From Pseudomonadota bacterium (lineage in GTDB: Bacteria > Pseudomonadota > Gammaproteobacteria > Steroidobacterales > Steroidobacteraceae): DNA of 64,000 nt. Of this stretch, positions 26,870 to 36,817 are shown piece by piece. The position numbers and the translations under genes were made by a program. A model generated the notes under the pieces. That model saw nothing but the letters and a program-made list of their open reading frames with translations, searched no databases and was not told the origin of the DNA. The stretch is taken from NCBI GenBank assembly GCA_021826035.1, contig JAKBBE010000001.1, positions 1 through 64,000 on the forward strand, written 5' to 3'. Numbering within the stretch: position 1 is the stretch's first letter; every line of letters starts with the position of its first letter.

Positions 26870-27589
26870 ATGAATAGCCTCCAGTTCCGCGGGCTGCGGC
26901 TCGCCTCCCTGGCGCTTGTGTTCGCGCTGTGCGCCGGCATGGCGCCGGCGGCACGCGCCGGCGATGTCCCCTCCAGCGCCCGCTGGAAACCGGGCGTAAA
27001 CTTCAAGGTGCTCTCTCCGGCACAGCCGACCAACGCGCCGGCCGGCAAGGTGCAGGTGATGGAGTTCTTCTATCTCGCCTGCCCGTATTGCCACGCGCTC
27101 GAGCCCTACATCACCGCCTGGCGCAAGCACCTGCCGAGCTACGTGCAGTTTGTGCGTACGCCGGTGATGTGGGGACCGATCCAGGTCGCGGACGCCCGAC
27201 TCTATTATTCATTGGAGGCCGTCGGCAGAAGCGATCTGGTCAACACGGCGTTCAACACCCTGCACCAGCTGGAAAACGCAGCTGGAGGCGACGAGAACGT
27301 CATGATGGGCAGCAGTCGCAGCAAGACTTTTGCGCTGCAGCTGGCCTTCGTCGAGCGCCACGGCGTGTCCGCCGGCGCGTACGGCTCTGCGTTCAATTCC
27401 TTCGACGTGCACGTCGAGATGGACCGGGCGCGCGAACTCGGCAAGCTCTATGAGGTGACGCATACCCCGACGATCATCGTCGACGGACGCTATCGCACCG
27501 ATCCGGGCAAGGCCGGCGGCAACCAGCAGCTAATCGATCTGATCAACTTCCTCACCCGCTGGGATCACGAACACCCGCACGCCGGCTGA
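26870..27589 (+). CDS. dsbA: DsbA-type thiol:disulfide oxidoreductase, soluble form
   Basis: 239-residue periplasmic paralogue of the gene directly upstream. It has an ordinary signal peptide (LALVFALCAGMAPAARA) instead of a lipoprotein one, no long spacer, active site FFYLACPYCHALEP (CPYC instead of CPHC) and cis-Pro loop VTHTPTIIVDGRYR. The rest of the domain is closely similar to the first copy (for example PVMWGPIQVADARLYYSLEA), indicating tandem duplication followed by change at the two positions that tune redox potential and partner choice. Confidence 0.92.
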   Translation: MNSLQFRGLRLASLALVFALCAGMAPAARAGDVPSSARWKPGVNFKVLSPAQPTNAPAGKVQVMEFFYLACPYCHALEPYITAWRKHLPSYVQFVRTPVMWGPIQVADARLYYSLEAVGRSDLVNTAFNTLHQLENAAGGDENVMMGSSRSKTFALQLAFVERHGVSAGAYGSAFNSFDVHVEMDRARELGKLYEVTHTPTIIVDGRYRTDPGKAGGNQQLIDLINFLTRWDHEHPHAG

Positions 27590-27602
27590 CTCGGCGTGCG
27601 GG
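27574..27602. terminator. Hairpin between convergent dsbA and hslU
   Basis: Perfect 11-bp arms CCCGCACGCCG (27574-27584) and CGGCGTGCGGG (27592-27602) with a 7-base loop; the dsbA stop codon lies in the loop. No T-run on either side, so termination is likely but unproven. Confidence 0.45.
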
Positions 27603-27624
27603 ACAGCGCGCGGCGCGGAGGACC

Positions 27625-28962
27625 TCAGAGGATGTAGCGACTGAGGTCCTCGTCCTTAGCCAGAGTGCCGAGCTGCTCATCGACGTACTTCGCGTCGATG
27701 AGCAGCTCGGCGCCGGACTGCTCGGAAGCGTCGAACGACACTGACTCCAATAGCCGCTCCATCACCGTGTGCAGACGCCGTGCACCGATGTTCTCGGTGC
27801 GCTCGTTGACTTGGAAGGCAATCTCGGCGATTCGCTGCACGCCCTCGGCGGTGAATTTCACCACCACGCCCTCGGTGTTCATCAATGCGGCGTACTGCGC
27901 CGTGAGCGAGGCATCCGGCTCGGTGAGGATGCGCACGAAGTCACCCACCTTGAGCGAATCGAGCTCCACGCGGATCGGCAACCGGCCCTGCAGCTCCGGG
28001 ATCAAATCCGAAGGCTTGGAGAGACTGAAGGCACCCGAGGCGATGAACAGCACGTGGTCGGTCTTCATCGGACCGTACTTGGTGGTCACGGTCGAACCTT
28101 CCACGAGCGGCAACAGGTCGCGCTGTACACCCTCGCGCGAGACGTCCGCGCCCATCGTCTCCTGACGGCGCGTGACCTTGTCGATCTCGTCGATGAACAC
28201 GATCCCGTTCTGCTCGGCATTGGCGAGCGCCTGGATCTTCAGTTCCTCCTCATTGATGAGCTTACCGGCCTCTTCCTCCAGCAGCAGCTTCAGCGCCTCA
28301 CTCACTTTGACCTTGCGGTTGCGAGTGCGGCTGCCCCCGAGGTTCTGGAACATCGATTGCAGCTGTTGCTGCATCTCTTCCATCCCGGGCGGTGCCATGA
28401 TTTCCACGCCCATTGGGGCTGCACGCAGTTCGATCTCGATCTCGCGCTCAGCGAGTTCCCCGGCACGCAGCATGCGGCGAAACTTCTCGCGCGTCTCCGC
28501 ATCGCGCGGCTGTGCGGGCTCATCCGTGGAGAACCCGAGCATGCGCGGCTTCGGCAGAAGCGCATCGAGCACGCGCTCCTCGGCTGCCTCCGCCGCACGC
28601 TGACGTACTTTGTCCATCTCCTGCTCGCGTGTCATCTTGACAGCGACGTCGGCGAGTTCCTTCACGATAGACTCGACGTCACGGCCCACGTAACCGACTT
28701 CAGTGAACTTGGTGGCCTCGACCTTCACGAACGGCGCGTTCGCGAGACGCGCCAACCGGCGGGCGATCTCGGTCTTGCCAACGCCGGTCGGGCCGATCAT
28801 GAGAATGTTCTTCGGCGTGATCTCCTGACGGAGCGGTTCGCCGACCTGCATGCGCCGCCAGCGGTTGCGCAGGGCGATGGCAACAGCGCGTTTGGCGGCG
28901 TCCTGCCCGACGATGTGCTTGTCGAGCTCCTGCACGATTTCGCGGGGAGTAAGCGATGACAT
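27625..28962 (-). CDS. hslU: ATP-dependent protease ATPase subunit HslU
   Basis: 445-residue AAA+ unfoldase that feeds substrates to HslV. Walker [16 protein letters not shown] near residue 56, the variable I domain (~110-230), Walker [12 protein letters not shown], sensor region [12 protein letters not shown] and the C-terminal docking tail EDLSRYIL that activates HslV. Length matches E. coli HslU (443). It lies 25 bases downstream of hslV, in the last position of the dapF-DUF484-xerC-hslV-hslU gene row. Confidence 0.98.
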   Translation of the reverse strand: MSSLTPREIVQELDKHIVGQDAAKRAVAIALRNRWRRMQVGEPLRQEITPKNILMIGPTGVGKTEIARRLARLANAPFVKVEATKFTEVGYVGRDVESIVKELADVAVKMTREQEMDKVRQRAAEAAEERVLDALLPKPRMLGFSTDEPAQPRDAETREKFRRMLRAGELAEREIEIELRAAPMGVEIMAPPGMEEMQQQLQSMFQNLGGSRTRNRKVKVSEALKLLLEEEAGKLINEEELKIQALANAEQNGIVFIDEIDKVTRRQETMGADVSREGVQRDLLPLVEGSTVTTKYGPMKTDHVLFIASGAFSLSKPSDLIPELQGRLPIRVELDSLKVGDFVRILTEPDASLTAQYAALMNTEGVVVKFTAEGVQRIAEIAFQVNERTENIGARRLHTVMERLLESVSFDASEQSGAELLIDAKYVDEQLGTLAKDEDLSRYIL

Positions 28963-28987
28963 GGCGATGGGGCTCTCCGGGCGCGCC

Positions 28988-29548
28988 TCAGGCGGCCTCC
29001 TGCCTCAGTTCCTCGATGGTCAGATTGCGGTTGGTGTAGATACAGATATCGGCGGCGATGCCTAGGGAGCGCTCGACGATGTCACGTGCGCCAAGCTCGG
29101 AGGACTCCAGCAGTGCACGCGCAGCCGAGAACGCAAACGGACCGCCGGAACCGATCGCAGCCGCATCATGGTCCGGCTCGATGACATCGCCGTTGCCGGA
29201 GATGATCAGCAGTTTGCCCGGGTCGCCGACCAGCAGCAGCGCCTCGAGACGGCGCAGGTAGCGATCGGCGCGCCAGTCCTTCGCCAGCTCGATGGCCGCG
29301 CGGGTGAGGTTGCCGTACTTCTCAAGCTTGCCCTCGAAGCGCTCGAACAGCGTAAACGCATCGGCGGTGCCGCCGGCGAACCCGGCAATCACCTTGTCGT
29401 TGTACAGACGGCGCACCTTGCGGGCATTGCCCTTCATGACGGTGTTGCCGAGGGTCACTTGGCCGTCCCCGCCGAGAGCGACGACGCCGTTGCGCCGCAC
29501 GCCGAGGATAGTCGTGCCGTGGGGATCGAATGTCGTGGAATCAGTCAT
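28988..29548 (-). CDS. hslV: ATP-dependent protease peptidase subunit HslV
   Basis: 186-residue proteasome-like threonine peptidase. The catalytic Thr is in [19 protein letters not shown], but it is preceded by an 11-residue extension ([11 protein letters not shown]), so it must be released by propeptide cleavage; E. coli HslV begins directly MTTIV. The same short propeptide is seen in several relatives, and no alternative start codon lies next to the Thr. The motif [20 protein letters not shown] and the C-terminal [11 protein letters not shown] are typical. Operon partner of hslU. Confidence 0.97.
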   Translation of the reverse strand: MTDSTTFDPHGTTILGVRRNGVVALGGDGQVTLGNTVMKGNARKVRRLYNDKVIAGFAGGTADAFTLFERFEGKLEKYGNLTRAAIELAKDWRADRYLRRLEALLLVGDPGKLLIISGNGDVIEPDHDAAAIGSGGPFAFSAARALLESSELGARDIVERSLGIAADICIYTNRNLTIEELRQEAA

Positions 29549-29599
29549 GGCTCGGTCGAATTAGCCGGGATGAGGAGGAGTCGGCTGCCGGCTGACCGG

Positions 29600-30553
29600 T
29601 CAGGACTTGCGCCGCGCCCGCGGATGCGCTGCATCGTAAATGCGGGCGAGATGCTGGAAATCAAGATGGGTATAGATCTGCGTAGTGGCAATATCGGCAT
29701 GTCCAAGCAGTTCCTGCACGCCGCGCAGCTCGGCGCCGGATTCGAGCAGGTGCGAGGCGAAGGAGTGACGAAACAGGTGCGGATGAACATGCTGCGCCAG
29801 CCCCTGGCGACGCGCCCAGTGCGCCACTCGCTTTTGGATCTCGCGTCGGCCCAGCCGCTGCCCGCCACGCCCGACGAACAGCGCCGGCTCAGCGTGGGCG
29901 GCCCAGGCCGCGCGCTGCTTCAGCCAGCGCTCAAGCGCCTCGGCGGCGACTCGTCCGAGCGGCACGGCGCGCTCCTTGCGACCCTTGCCGAGCACGCGCA
30001 CGGTGCGGTCCGGCAGATCGAGGTGCACCAGATCGAGCGCCGTGAGTTCCGCGAGGCGTAGCCCCGAGGAGTACAACAGTTCCATGATGGCTCGGTCGCG
30101 GATCGCGAGCGGTGTCGCCTCGGTGATGGCGAGCAGCCGCGCCATCTGGTCCGCATCAAGTGTCACCGGCAACCTGCGGGCCGCCTTCGGAGCACGCACG
30201 CCCTGGGCAGGATTGGCGCGCAGTGCGCGCAAGTCTTCCTCGGTGGGCGGCACGGTGCTGCGCTCGCGCTGCACCTGTGCCTCGCGCAGCAAGTAGTCGT
30301 AGAAGCTGCGCACCGCCGAAAGATGTCGCTGGATGCTGCGGGGCGCCAGACCGCCGGCGTGCAGCCGCGCGGCGAAGGTGCGCACCTGTGCACCGTCGAG
30401 ACTTCCCCAGTCCGCGAGTGCATTGCGCCCGCAGTAAGCGCTGAGCGCCTGCAGGTCGCGCCGGTAATTGCTCACCGTGTGCGGCGAGCAGCGCCGCTCG
30501 GTTGCGAGGTAGCGCTCGAAACGCTCCAGCCAGAGCCGCGCAGCCGGCGTCAT
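29600..30553 (-). CDS. xerC: Tyrosine recombinase XerC
   Basis: 317-residue site-specific recombinase that resolves chromosome dimers with XerD at dif. N-terminal SAM-like core-binding domain (LERFERYLATERRCSPHTV) and C-terminal catalytic domain with all key residues: Arg in YSSGLRLAELTAL, Lys in GKGRKERAVPL, His-x-x-Arg in HPHLFRHSFASHLLESG, His in LLGHADIATTQ and nucleophile Tyr in TQIYTHLDF. It follows the DUF484 gene with a 17-base gap, the same order as in pseudomonads and enterics, which separates it from phage integrases. Confidence 0.95.
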   Translation of the reverse strand: MTPAARLWLERFERYLATERRCSPHTVSNYRRDLQALSAYCGRNALADWGSLDGAQVRTFAARLHAGGLAPRSIQRHLSAVRSFYDYLLREAQVQRERSTVPPTEEDLRALRANPAQGVRAPKAARRLPVTLDADQMARLLAITEATPLAIRDRAIMELLYSSGLRLAELTALDLVHLDLPDRTVRVLGKGRKERAVPLGRVAAEALERWLKQRAAWAAHAEPALFVGRGGQRLGRREIQKRVAHWARRQGLAQHVHPHLFRHSFASHLLESGAELRGVQELLGHADIATTQIYTHLDFQHLARIYDAAHPRARRKS

Positions 30554-30570
30554 GGGCGCCCCGCGGCGCC

Positions 30571-31281
30571 TCAGGCGCCGCGGCGCATCGTCAGCGCATC
30601 GCCGATCAGATCGGCCATGCGACCGAGGAACTCCGTGCTCATGCCCGGGTGAAACCGGTCGCGGTCCGGACTGCCGAGGGCGAGCACCCCAAGCGGCGCC
30701 CCCTTCTCAGTCAGCGGCACCAGCGCGATCGATCCGATCTGCGCCGAGTCGGGGCCAAACAGCAGCTCGCGCTGCGAGTCACGTGCCTGTCCGCAACGCG
30801 GCTTGCCGGCATCGAAGAGTGACTCGAAGGACTTCAGGCCGGGATTGTCGCGCGCGACGGCGCGCACGAAGCGCTGCGGTACTAGATCCGGGTACTCGCC
30901 GACCAGCAGCAGCACGCTGTGGAATGCGTCGAAATCCTCCCGCAGGCTCGCCTCCATCAGACCCACCGCATCGGCACGGGTCTGCGCCTGCAGGAGGCGG
31001 CGGGTGAAGCGATGCAGCTTCTCGGCGATCGCGTCGTTGCCACGGGCCACCGCTACCAGCTCAGCGAGCTTGCTCTCTATGGCCGAGTGTTTCTCGCGCA
31101 TCACCTCGATCTGCCGCTCGACCAGCGAGATCGTGGAAGTGCCGCGCGCGTGCGGTAACCGCAGGCGCAACAACACCGCCTGGTGCCGTTCGAAGAAATC
31201 CGGGTTATGCTGCAGGTATGCGGCGATGGACTCCTCGTCCCTCTCACCGGCGGCAATGCCGCGCGCTTCACGTGTCGTCAT
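30571..31281 (-). CDS. DUF484 family protein (GAF-like)
   Basis: 236-residue cytoplasmic protein always found between dapF and xerC in gammaproteobacteria. The N-terminal part IAAYLQHNPDFFERHQAVLLRLRLPH is the family signature, followed by a coiled-coil (VERQIEVMREKHSAIESKL) and a GAF-like domain (SIALVPLTEKGAPLGVLALG). The function is not established. ATG 31281 has AGGAG 10 bases upstream; the frame is open for another 14 codons but without a site. It is 13 bases after dapF. Confidence 0.88.
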   Translation of the reverse strand: MTTREARGIAAGERDEESIAAYLQHNPDFFERHQAVLLRLRLPHARGTSTISLVERQIEVMREKHSAIESKLAELVAVARGNDAIAEKLHRFTRRLLQAQTRADAVGLMEASLREDFDAFHSVLLLVGEYPDLVPQRFVRAVARDNPGLKSFESLFDAGKPRCGQARDSQRELLFGPDSAQIGSIALVPLTEKGAPLGVLALGSPDRDRFHPGMSTEFLGRMADLIGDALTMRRGA

Positions 31282-31294
31282 GATATGGGAGCTC

Positions 31295-32125
31295 CTACAA
31301 ATCGATGTGGCCCTGGAAGGCAAACTGCGCCGGACCGGTCAGCCAGATCGGCTCTCCCGGGCCACCCCAGCGCACCCCGAGTTCGCCGCCGCGCGCGCTG
31401 ATGCGCACCTCAGGATCGAGCAGACCCCAGCGGCGCCCGACAGCAACCGCTGCGCAAGCGCCCGTGCCGCACGCGAGCGTCTCACCGACGCCGCGCTCGT
31501 AGACCCGCAAGCGCACGTGCGCGCGATCGCGGACTTCCATGAATCCGACGTTGACCCGATTGGGGAAGCGGTGGTGATGCTCGATCGCCGGCCCGAGGCG
31601 GGCCACCGGGGCACTCTCGGCCGATTCCACCGTCAGCACAGCGTGCGGGTTGCCGATCGACACCGCGCCGATCTGCACCGTTTCGCCCTCCACCTCGAGT
31701 GGGTAATGATCAGCCTCGCTCGGGGCCTCGAACGGCAGCGCCGCTGGGTCGAACCGCACCGGCCCCATGTTCACCGAGACCTGTCCATCGGGGCGCACCT
31801 GCGCCTCGATACGCCCCGCGGGACTGTCGAGCATCAGCGCCCCGGAGCGCGCCGCGCCGCGCGCCGCGAGCAGCGCCGCGATGCAGCGGGCGCCGTTACC
31901 GCATTGCTCGACCTCCCGACCATCGGCATTGAAGATGCGGTAGAACACGTCGGTCGCAGCACGGCGCGGCGGCTCGAGCACGAGCGCCTGGTCGAAGCCG
32001 ATGCCGGTATGGCGGTCGGCGAGGCTCCGCAGTTGCCCGGACGCCAGCGGCGCCTGACCGCCGGGCGCATCGAACACCGCAAAATCGTTGCCGAGCGCGT
32101 GCATCTTGGTGAATGCGATGCGCAT
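31295..32125 (-). CDS. dapF: Diaminopimelate epimerase
   Basis: 276-residue enzyme converting LL- to meso-diaminopimelate for lysine and peptidoglycan. The two active-site cysteines are in EQCGNGARCIAALLA and ETLACGTGACAAVAVG, and the start MRIAFTKMHALGNDF is nearly invariant. ATG 32125 gives the normal length (E. coli 274). It begins 33 bases after algR and precedes DUF484 and xerC, so these genes may all be read from upstream of algZ. Confidence 0.97.
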   Translation of the reverse strand: MRIAFTKMHALGNDFAVFDAPGGQAPLASGQLRSLADRHTGIGFDQALVLEPPRRAATDVFYRIFNADGREVEQCGNGARCIAALLAARGAARSGALMLDSPAGRIEAQVRPDGQVSVNMGPVRFDPAALPFEAPSEADHYPLEVEGETVQIGAVSIGNPHAVLTVESAESAPVARLGPAIEHHHRFPNRVNVGFMEVRDRAHVRLRVYERGVGETLACGTGACAAVAVGRRWGLLDPEVRISARGGELGVRWGGPGEPIWLTGPAQFAFQGHIDL

Positions 32126-32158
32126 AGCGCGAGGATACCCCAACTGCGCGGGCGGCGG

Positions 32159-32890
32159 TCAGATCCGGAAGCGATCGAGCAGCTCACCGGCCAGGCGACG
32201 GCTCACCGGCAAGACCGCAACGAGGCCGCGCAGGCGCACGCTGTAGCGGCCGTCAGCGGTGCGCTCGATGCCCTCAAGGTGTGCGGCGTTGATGAGCGTA
32301 TTGCGGTGGATACGCACGAAACGCGCCCCGAGCTCCTCCTCCAGGGTGCGCAGCGACTCCTCGATCAGGTCCTCACCGTCGGCGTGGCGCACGGTGGTGT
32401 ACTTTTGATCGGCCTGGAAGAACAGGATCTGATCGAGCGGAATCAGCCGCAGCTGCTCGCGTCGGCGCACCGCGATGTGGGTGCGGCCGGCTGAACCGGC
32501 CGCCACCGCCAGACGCTGCAGCTGCGCACGCGTCAGGCGACCCGCCTGCTCCAGCGCTGCGGCGAGTTTGTCCTTGCGCACCGGTTTGAGCAGATAGCCT
32601 GCGGCGCGGGTCTCAAAGGCGTTCAGGGCATACTGATCGTACGCCGTGGTGAAAATGACCGCCGGCGGATCACCGAGTTGGCTCAGGTGTCGTGCGGTTT
32701 CGATGCCGTCCATGCCGGGCATGCGCACATCGAGCAGCACGACATCCGGGGCCAGTCGCACGGCCTGTTCAAGCGCCTCGGTCCCGCTCGCCGCCTCGCC
32801 GATCAACTCTACCTCGCCGATCTCCGCCAGCAGCTGCCCGAGGCGCGCGCGCGCCGGCGGTTCATCATCGACGATCAGCACGCGCAGCAC
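32159..32890 (-). CDS. algR: LytTR-family response regulator (AlgR-like)
   Basis: 243-residue two-component regulator. Receiver domain at residues 1-120 with the acidic pocket (LIVDDEPPAR), phospho-acceptor Asp in VVLLDVRMPGMDG, Thr in FTTAYDQYAL and Lys in YLLKPVRKDKL; C-terminal LytTR DNA-binding domain (HIAVRRREQLRLIPLDQILF ... FVRIHRNTLIN). The partner sensor kinase lies 12 bases upstream. In Pseudomonas aeruginosa the AlgZ/AlgR pair, close to argH as here, controls alginate, twitching motility and virulence; the target genes in this organism are unknown. Confidence 0.9.
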   Translation of the reverse strand: MLRVLIVDDEPPARARLGQLLAEIGEVELIGEAASGTEALEQAVRLAPDVVLLDVRMPGMDGIETARHLSQLGDPPAVIFTTAYDQYALNAFETRAAGYLLKPVRKDKLAAALEQAGRLTRAQLQRLAVAAGSAGRTHIAVRRREQLRLIPLDQILFFQADQKYTTVRHADGEDLIEESLRTLEEELGARFVRIHRNTLINAAHLEGIERTADGRYSVRLRGLVAVLPVSRRLAGELLDRFRI

Positions 32891-32902
32891 GGCCCCGGCG
32901 CC

Positions 32903-33988
32903 TCAGGCTGTCGCCGCGGCCGCGGCGACGTAGGGAAAACGCAGCGTCACGATGTATTCCTCGCCGAATGCGCCGGCCTTCACCAGGGCGCGCGCGCCGT
33001 ACAGCAGCAGCAGCCGCTCGCGGATATTCTCGAGCGCCAGATGGTTGCCCGGGCGCGCTCCGGCAGGCGCACCGAGCGGATTGCGCACCACGACCGAGAT
33101 CAGCTCCCCGGAGCGCTCCCCGCGGATGTGCACCGCGCCACCGGCGGTGCGCGGCTCGATCCCGTGGTAGATCGCATTCTCCAGCAGCGGCTGCAACAGC
33201 AGGCCGGGCACGCGCGCATCCCCGGGCAGCGCCTCGATCTCCCAGATCACCTCCAGCCGCGTGCCGAGACGCAATTGCTCGATGCGTTGGTAGGTGCGCG
33301 TGATTTCCAACTCGTCGGCAAGCGTAATGGTCTGGCGCGGATCGGCGAGCGAAGCGCGAAACAGATCCGCCAGATCCTGCACCGCCTGCTCGGCCTGCGG
33401 CGGACTCGAGCGCGTCAGTGCCGCGATGGTATTCATGCTGTTGAAGAGAAAATGCGGCCGGATGCGGGCCTGCAAGGCGTGTACGCGCGCCGCAGCGCGC
33501 ATCTCGATGTTGCGCCGCCACTGATCCGTGACATAAAAATAACGCAGCGCAACGGCGGCGATCACGAAACCGATCGCCGTGTTGCGCAGTACGAACGGGG
33601 CGGTGCGACGCGGAAAGAGCTCCGCGGCGCCCGCCAGAAGTCGGCTGTGCCCGAGCACCCCGACCCCGAGGGAGATCCCGGCGACCACTGCCGTGAGCAG
33701 CACCAGCACGGCGCAGGAGCCGCGGACGGCGCCGAGACGCGCCAGAACGGGCCGCAGCGCACACAGCAGCCCGGCGCACACGAGTCCGACCCAGAGCAGG
33801 AACAGCGAGCTGCGCGCGAGCTCGGACCAGAATTCACCGGCGTCGCTGCGGGCGATGGACAGGACGATGGCCGTGAGCTCCACGATCACCACGATGGCGA
33901 CCGCGGCCCGCGAGGCACAGAAATTCGGCAGGTAAAAGGAGTCGCCGGCGCCACGGAACGTGCCGTCCGAGAGCGCGTGGCGCCTCAT
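32903..33988 (-). CDS. algZ: LytS/AlgZ-type sensor histidine kinase
   Basis: 361-residue membrane kinase. After the FYLPNFC segment typical of AlgZ come several hydrophobic helices (AVAIVVIVELTAIVLSIA, SSLFLLWVGLVCAGLLCAL, GSCAVLVLLTAVVAGISLG), then the His_kinase domain with phospho-acceptor His in QARIRPHFLFNSMNTIAAL and the ATP-binding N-box LLQPLLENAIYHGIEP and GNHLALENIRERL. Start choice is uncertain: ATG 33988, GTG 34015 or TTG 34033, none with a clear ribosome-binding site. Twelve bases before algR; the pair is one transcriptional unit. Confidence 0.88.
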   Translation of the reverse strand: MRRHALSDGTFRGAGDSFYLPNFCASRAAVAIVVIVELTAIVLSIARSDAGEFWSELARSSLFLLWVGLVCAGLLCALRPVLARLGAVRGSCAVLVLLTAVVAGISLGVGVLGHSRLLAGAAELFPRRTAPFVLRNTAIGFVIAAVALRYFYVTDQWRRNIEMRAAARVHALQARIRPHFLFNSMNTIAALTRSSPPQAEQAVQDLADLFRASLADPRQTITLADELEITRTYQRIEQLRLGTRLEVIWEIEALPGDARVPGLLLQPLLENAIYHGIEPRTAGGAVHIRGERSGELISVVVRNPLGAPAGARPGNHLALENIRERLLLLYGARALVKAGAFGEEYIVTLRFPYVAAAAATA

Positions 33989-34054
33989 GCTGTCGGATCG
34001 AACCTGGGCGGTCACGGCGCCATTATGCCTCAAGCGCTCTGGCGGCTGGGCCGC

Positions 34055-35566
34055 TCAGCTCGAGGACGGCAGGTCGAATTCGGCACCGCCGCTGGCGCGC
34101 GGCCAGCGCTGCATGACCGACTTCTGGCGGGTGTAGAAGCGCACGCCTTCCGGGCCGTAGACATGCGTGTCGCCGAACAGGCTGCTCTTCCAGCCGCCAA
34201 AGCCGTGCCAGGCCATGGGCACCGGAATCGGCACGTTGATACCGACCATGCCGACCTGGATGCGATGGGCGAACTCGCGCGCCGCGGCGCCGCTGCGCGT
34301 GTAGCAGGCCACCCCATTGGCAAAGGGGTGCGCGTTGATGAGGGCGATCGCTTCCTCGAGATCCGCAGCGCGCACACAGCACAGCACCGGCCCGAAGATC
34401 TCCTCTCGGTAGAGGCTCATGTGGGGCTCGACGCGATCGAAGAGCGTACCGCCGATGAAAAAGCCGCGCTCATGGCCCGGCACACGCACGATGCGGCCGT
34501 CGACCACGAGCTGCGCACCCTCGCGCACGCCCGCATCGATGGCGCCGCGGATACGCTCGAGCGCACCGCGGGTAATCACCGGCCCCATGTCGATCCCCTC
34601 GTCCGTTCCGGCGCCGACCCGCAATGCGCGGGTGCGCTCGGCGAGCCGCGCGAGGACGGCATCGGCCGACGCCCCGACGAGGACCGCGACGCTGATCGCC
34701 ATGCACCGCTCGCCCGCGGAACCGAATGCGGCCCCAATCAGCCCCTCGACGGCGAGCTCGAGGTCGGCATCGGGCAGCACCACCAGGTGGTTCTTCGCAC
34801 CCCCGAGCGCCTGGATGCGCTTACCGAGCGCCGCGCCGCGCTGGTACACCTGGCGCGCCACCGGCGTGGAGCCGACGAAGCTCACGGCCTGGACCGCCGG
34901 ATGTTCAATGAGCGCCTGCGCAGCCTGCCCGTCCCCCTGAACGACATTGAGGAGCCCCGCGGGCAGACCCGCCTCGGCGAGCCATTCGGCCATGCGCAAC
35001 GCCACCGACGGATCCCGCTCGCTCGGCTTGAGCACGAAGGCGTTGCCAGCCGCAAGCGCCAGTGGAAACATCCAACACGGCACCATGCATGGGAAGTTGA
35101 ACGGCGTGATCCCGGCCACCACACCGAGCGGCTGGCGCAGCGTCCAGGTGTCGATGCCGGTGGCGGCTTGCTCGGTGTACTCGCCCTTCAGCAGCTGCGC
35201 GATACCGCAGGCGAACTCCACCACCTCGATGCCGCGCATCACCTCGCCGCGAGCATCGGAGAGCACCTTGCCGTGCTCCTCGGTGATTCGCTGCGCGAGC
35301 GCGTCGCGGCGCGTATTGAGCAGAGCGAGAAAGCGGTTCAGGACCCGGGCGCGGCGCACCGGCGGGGTCTCGGCCCAGGCGGGCTGCGCCGCTGTGGCCG
35401 CCTGTACCGCCGCATCAACCAGCCGCGCATCGGCGAGCGGCACCTGGCGAAGGACCTCTCCGGTGGCCGGATTGAACACCGGCGCGAAACGCTCCCCGTC
35501 CTCACGAACGCCCGCCCCGATCCAGTGACCGACGCGCGGACCGCTCGGGTCTTGTGCCGCGTTCAT
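34055..35566 (-). CDS. mmsA: CoA-acylating methylmalonate-semialdehyde dehydrogenase
   Basis: 503-residue aldehyde dehydrogenase of valine (and inositol/beta-alanine) catabolism, turning methylmalonate semialdehyde into propionyl-CoA. Signatures: [20 protein letters not shown], the cofactor motif [32 protein letters not shown] (with Asn/His where ordinary ALDHs have the general-base Glu) and the catalytic Cys in [17 protein letters not shown] 35566 is preceded by GAGAGG at a good distance. It stands between the arginine operon and algZ; a possible 3-hydroxyisobutyrate dehydrogenase partner is at 16068. Confidence 0.93.
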   Translation of the reverse strand: MNAAQDPSGPRVGHWIGAGVREDGERFAPVFNPATGEVLRQVPLADARLVDAAVQAATAAQPAWAETPPVRRARVLNRFLALLNTRRDALAQRITEEHGKVLSDARGEVMRGIEVVEFACGIAQLLKGEYTEQAATGIDTWTLRQPLGVVAGITPFNFPCMVPCWMFPLALAAGNAFVLKPSERDPSVALRMAEWLAEAGLPAGLLNVVQGDGQAAQALIEHPAVQAVSFVGSTPVARQVYQRGAALGKRIQALGGAKNHLVVLPDADLELAVEGLIGAAFGSAGERCMAISVAVLVGASADAVLARLAERTRALRVGAGTDEGIDMGPVITRGALERIRGAIDAGVREGAQLVVDGRIVRVPGHERGFFIGGTLFDRVEPHMSLYREEIFGPVLCCVRAADLEEAIALINAHPFANGVACYTRSGAAAREFAHRIQVGMVGINVPIPVPMAWHGFGGWKSSLFGDTHVYGPEGVRFYTRQKSVMQRWPRASGGAEFDLPSSS

Positions 35567-35624
35567 CGCTTTGCCTCTCCCCGCAATACCACGCGCCGGC
35601 GAGCCTAGCGCCCTGCGCCGCGGA

Positions 35625-36815
35625 CTAGCGCGAGCCTTTCAGTTCGGCCGCGACCCGCCGGTACGCTTCGCGAAACGGAATGCCTTCGCTCACCACCAGG
35701 CGGTTGGCCTGCTCGGCAGCGTGGATGGCCGGATCGAGCCGGATCCGCTCCGGCCGGAACCGCATCGTCTCAAGCGCCGCCGGCAGGATGCCGAGCGTCT
35801 CCGCGGCGATGTCGATGCCGCGAAAGAGCGGAAACTTCAACAACTGCAGGTCGCGCTGGTAACCGGAGGGCAGCTTCGCGCAGATCGCGAGCGCCTCGGT
35901 GAGGCAGGCCTGGGCGGTGGCAGAGCGACCGCGGATCAGTTCGAACACGTCCGGGTTGCGCTTCTGCGGCATGATCGAGGAGCCGGTGGTAAACGCCTCG
36001 GACAGCTCGACGAAGGCAAACTCCTGCGTGTAAAAGAGCAGCACGTCGGCCGCCAGGCGCCCGAGGTCCTGCATCAACAGGCAGAGGTGAAAGAGCAGCT
36101 CCGCCTCGGCCTTGCCGCGCGAGAGCTGCACGGCCGTGACCGGCTCGTGCACCTGTGCGAAGCCGAGCGCGGCCCGCGTGGCGTCCCGGTCGAGTGGCAA
36201 CCCGGGGGTTCCGTAACCGGCCGCCGAGCCGAGCGGACTCTTGGCGAGACGGCGGTGCACGTGGCGCAGCGCCTCGGCGTCATCGCGGATCTCGGCGGCG
36301 AACCCGCCGGCCCACAATGGCACCGAGCTCGGCATGGCCTGCTGCATGTGCGTGTAGCCGGGCAGTGCGGTCGCCGGCTCGCGCGCGCCGAGGCGCTCGA
36401 GGCCCTCGGCGAGCGCGACGGCGAGGCCGTGCAGCCGCTCCACCGCGTCGCGCAGATAGAGCCTGAGCGCGGTCAGCACCTGATCGTTGCGCGAGCGCCC
36501 GAGGTGCACCCGGCCGCCGGCCGGCCCGAGGCGTTCGGTCAGACGGCGCTCCAGCGCGGTCTGACCATCCTCATCGGCCAGCTCGATGTGCCACAGCCCT
36601 TGCGCATGCTCCTCGGCAAGCGCAGTCAGCGCAGCGCGGATCGCGCTCAGATCCTCGGCCGCGAGCAGTCCCTGCGCGGCGAGCATCTCGGCGTGGGCAA
36701 TCGAGGCGCGCACGTCATAGGCCACCAGACGCTCATCGAGCGCGTAGTCCTCCCCGGCGGTGTAGCGCAGCACGCGCTCATCGAGCGGCGCACCCTTGTC
36801 CCACAGCCGGCTCAT
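35625..36815 (-). CDS. argH: Argininosuccinate lyase (short form)
   Basis: 396-residue enzyme cleaving argininosuccinate to arginine and fumarate, the last step of the pathway. Signatures: [40 protein letters not shown] and the fumarase/lyase loop [20 protein letters not shown]. coli ArgH has 457 residues; the C-terminal ~60 residues are shorter here, as in the divergent ArgH that accompany acyl-ornithine carbamoyltransferases. The gene is last in the operon, 2 bases after argB. Confidence 0.93.
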   Translation of the reverse strand: MSRLWDKGAPLDERVLRYTAGEDYALDERLVAYDVRASIAHAEMLAAQGLLAAEDLSAIRAALTALAEEHAQGLWHIELADEDGQTALERRLTERLGPAGGRVHLGRSRNDQVLTALRLYLRDAVERLHGLAVALAEGLERLGAREPATALPGYTHMQQAMPSSVPLWAGGFAAEIRDDAEALRHVHRRLAKSPLGSAAGYGTPGLPLDRDATRAALGFAQVHEPVTAVQLSRGKAEAELLFHLCLLMQDLGRLAADVLLFYTQEFAFVELSEAFTTGSSIMPQKRNPDVFELIRGRSATAQACLTEALAICAKLPSGYQRDLQLLKFPLFRGIDIAAETLGILPAALETMRFRPERIRLDPAIHAAEQANRLVVSEGIPFREAYRRVAAELKGSR

Positions 36816-36817
36816 GC

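Noticed and set aside
29600..30553. Tyrosine recombinase considered as a phage or island integrase
   Set aside because: Its position in dapF-DUF484-xerC-hslVU and its length identify it as housekeeping XerC; no att repeats or phage genes are nearby.
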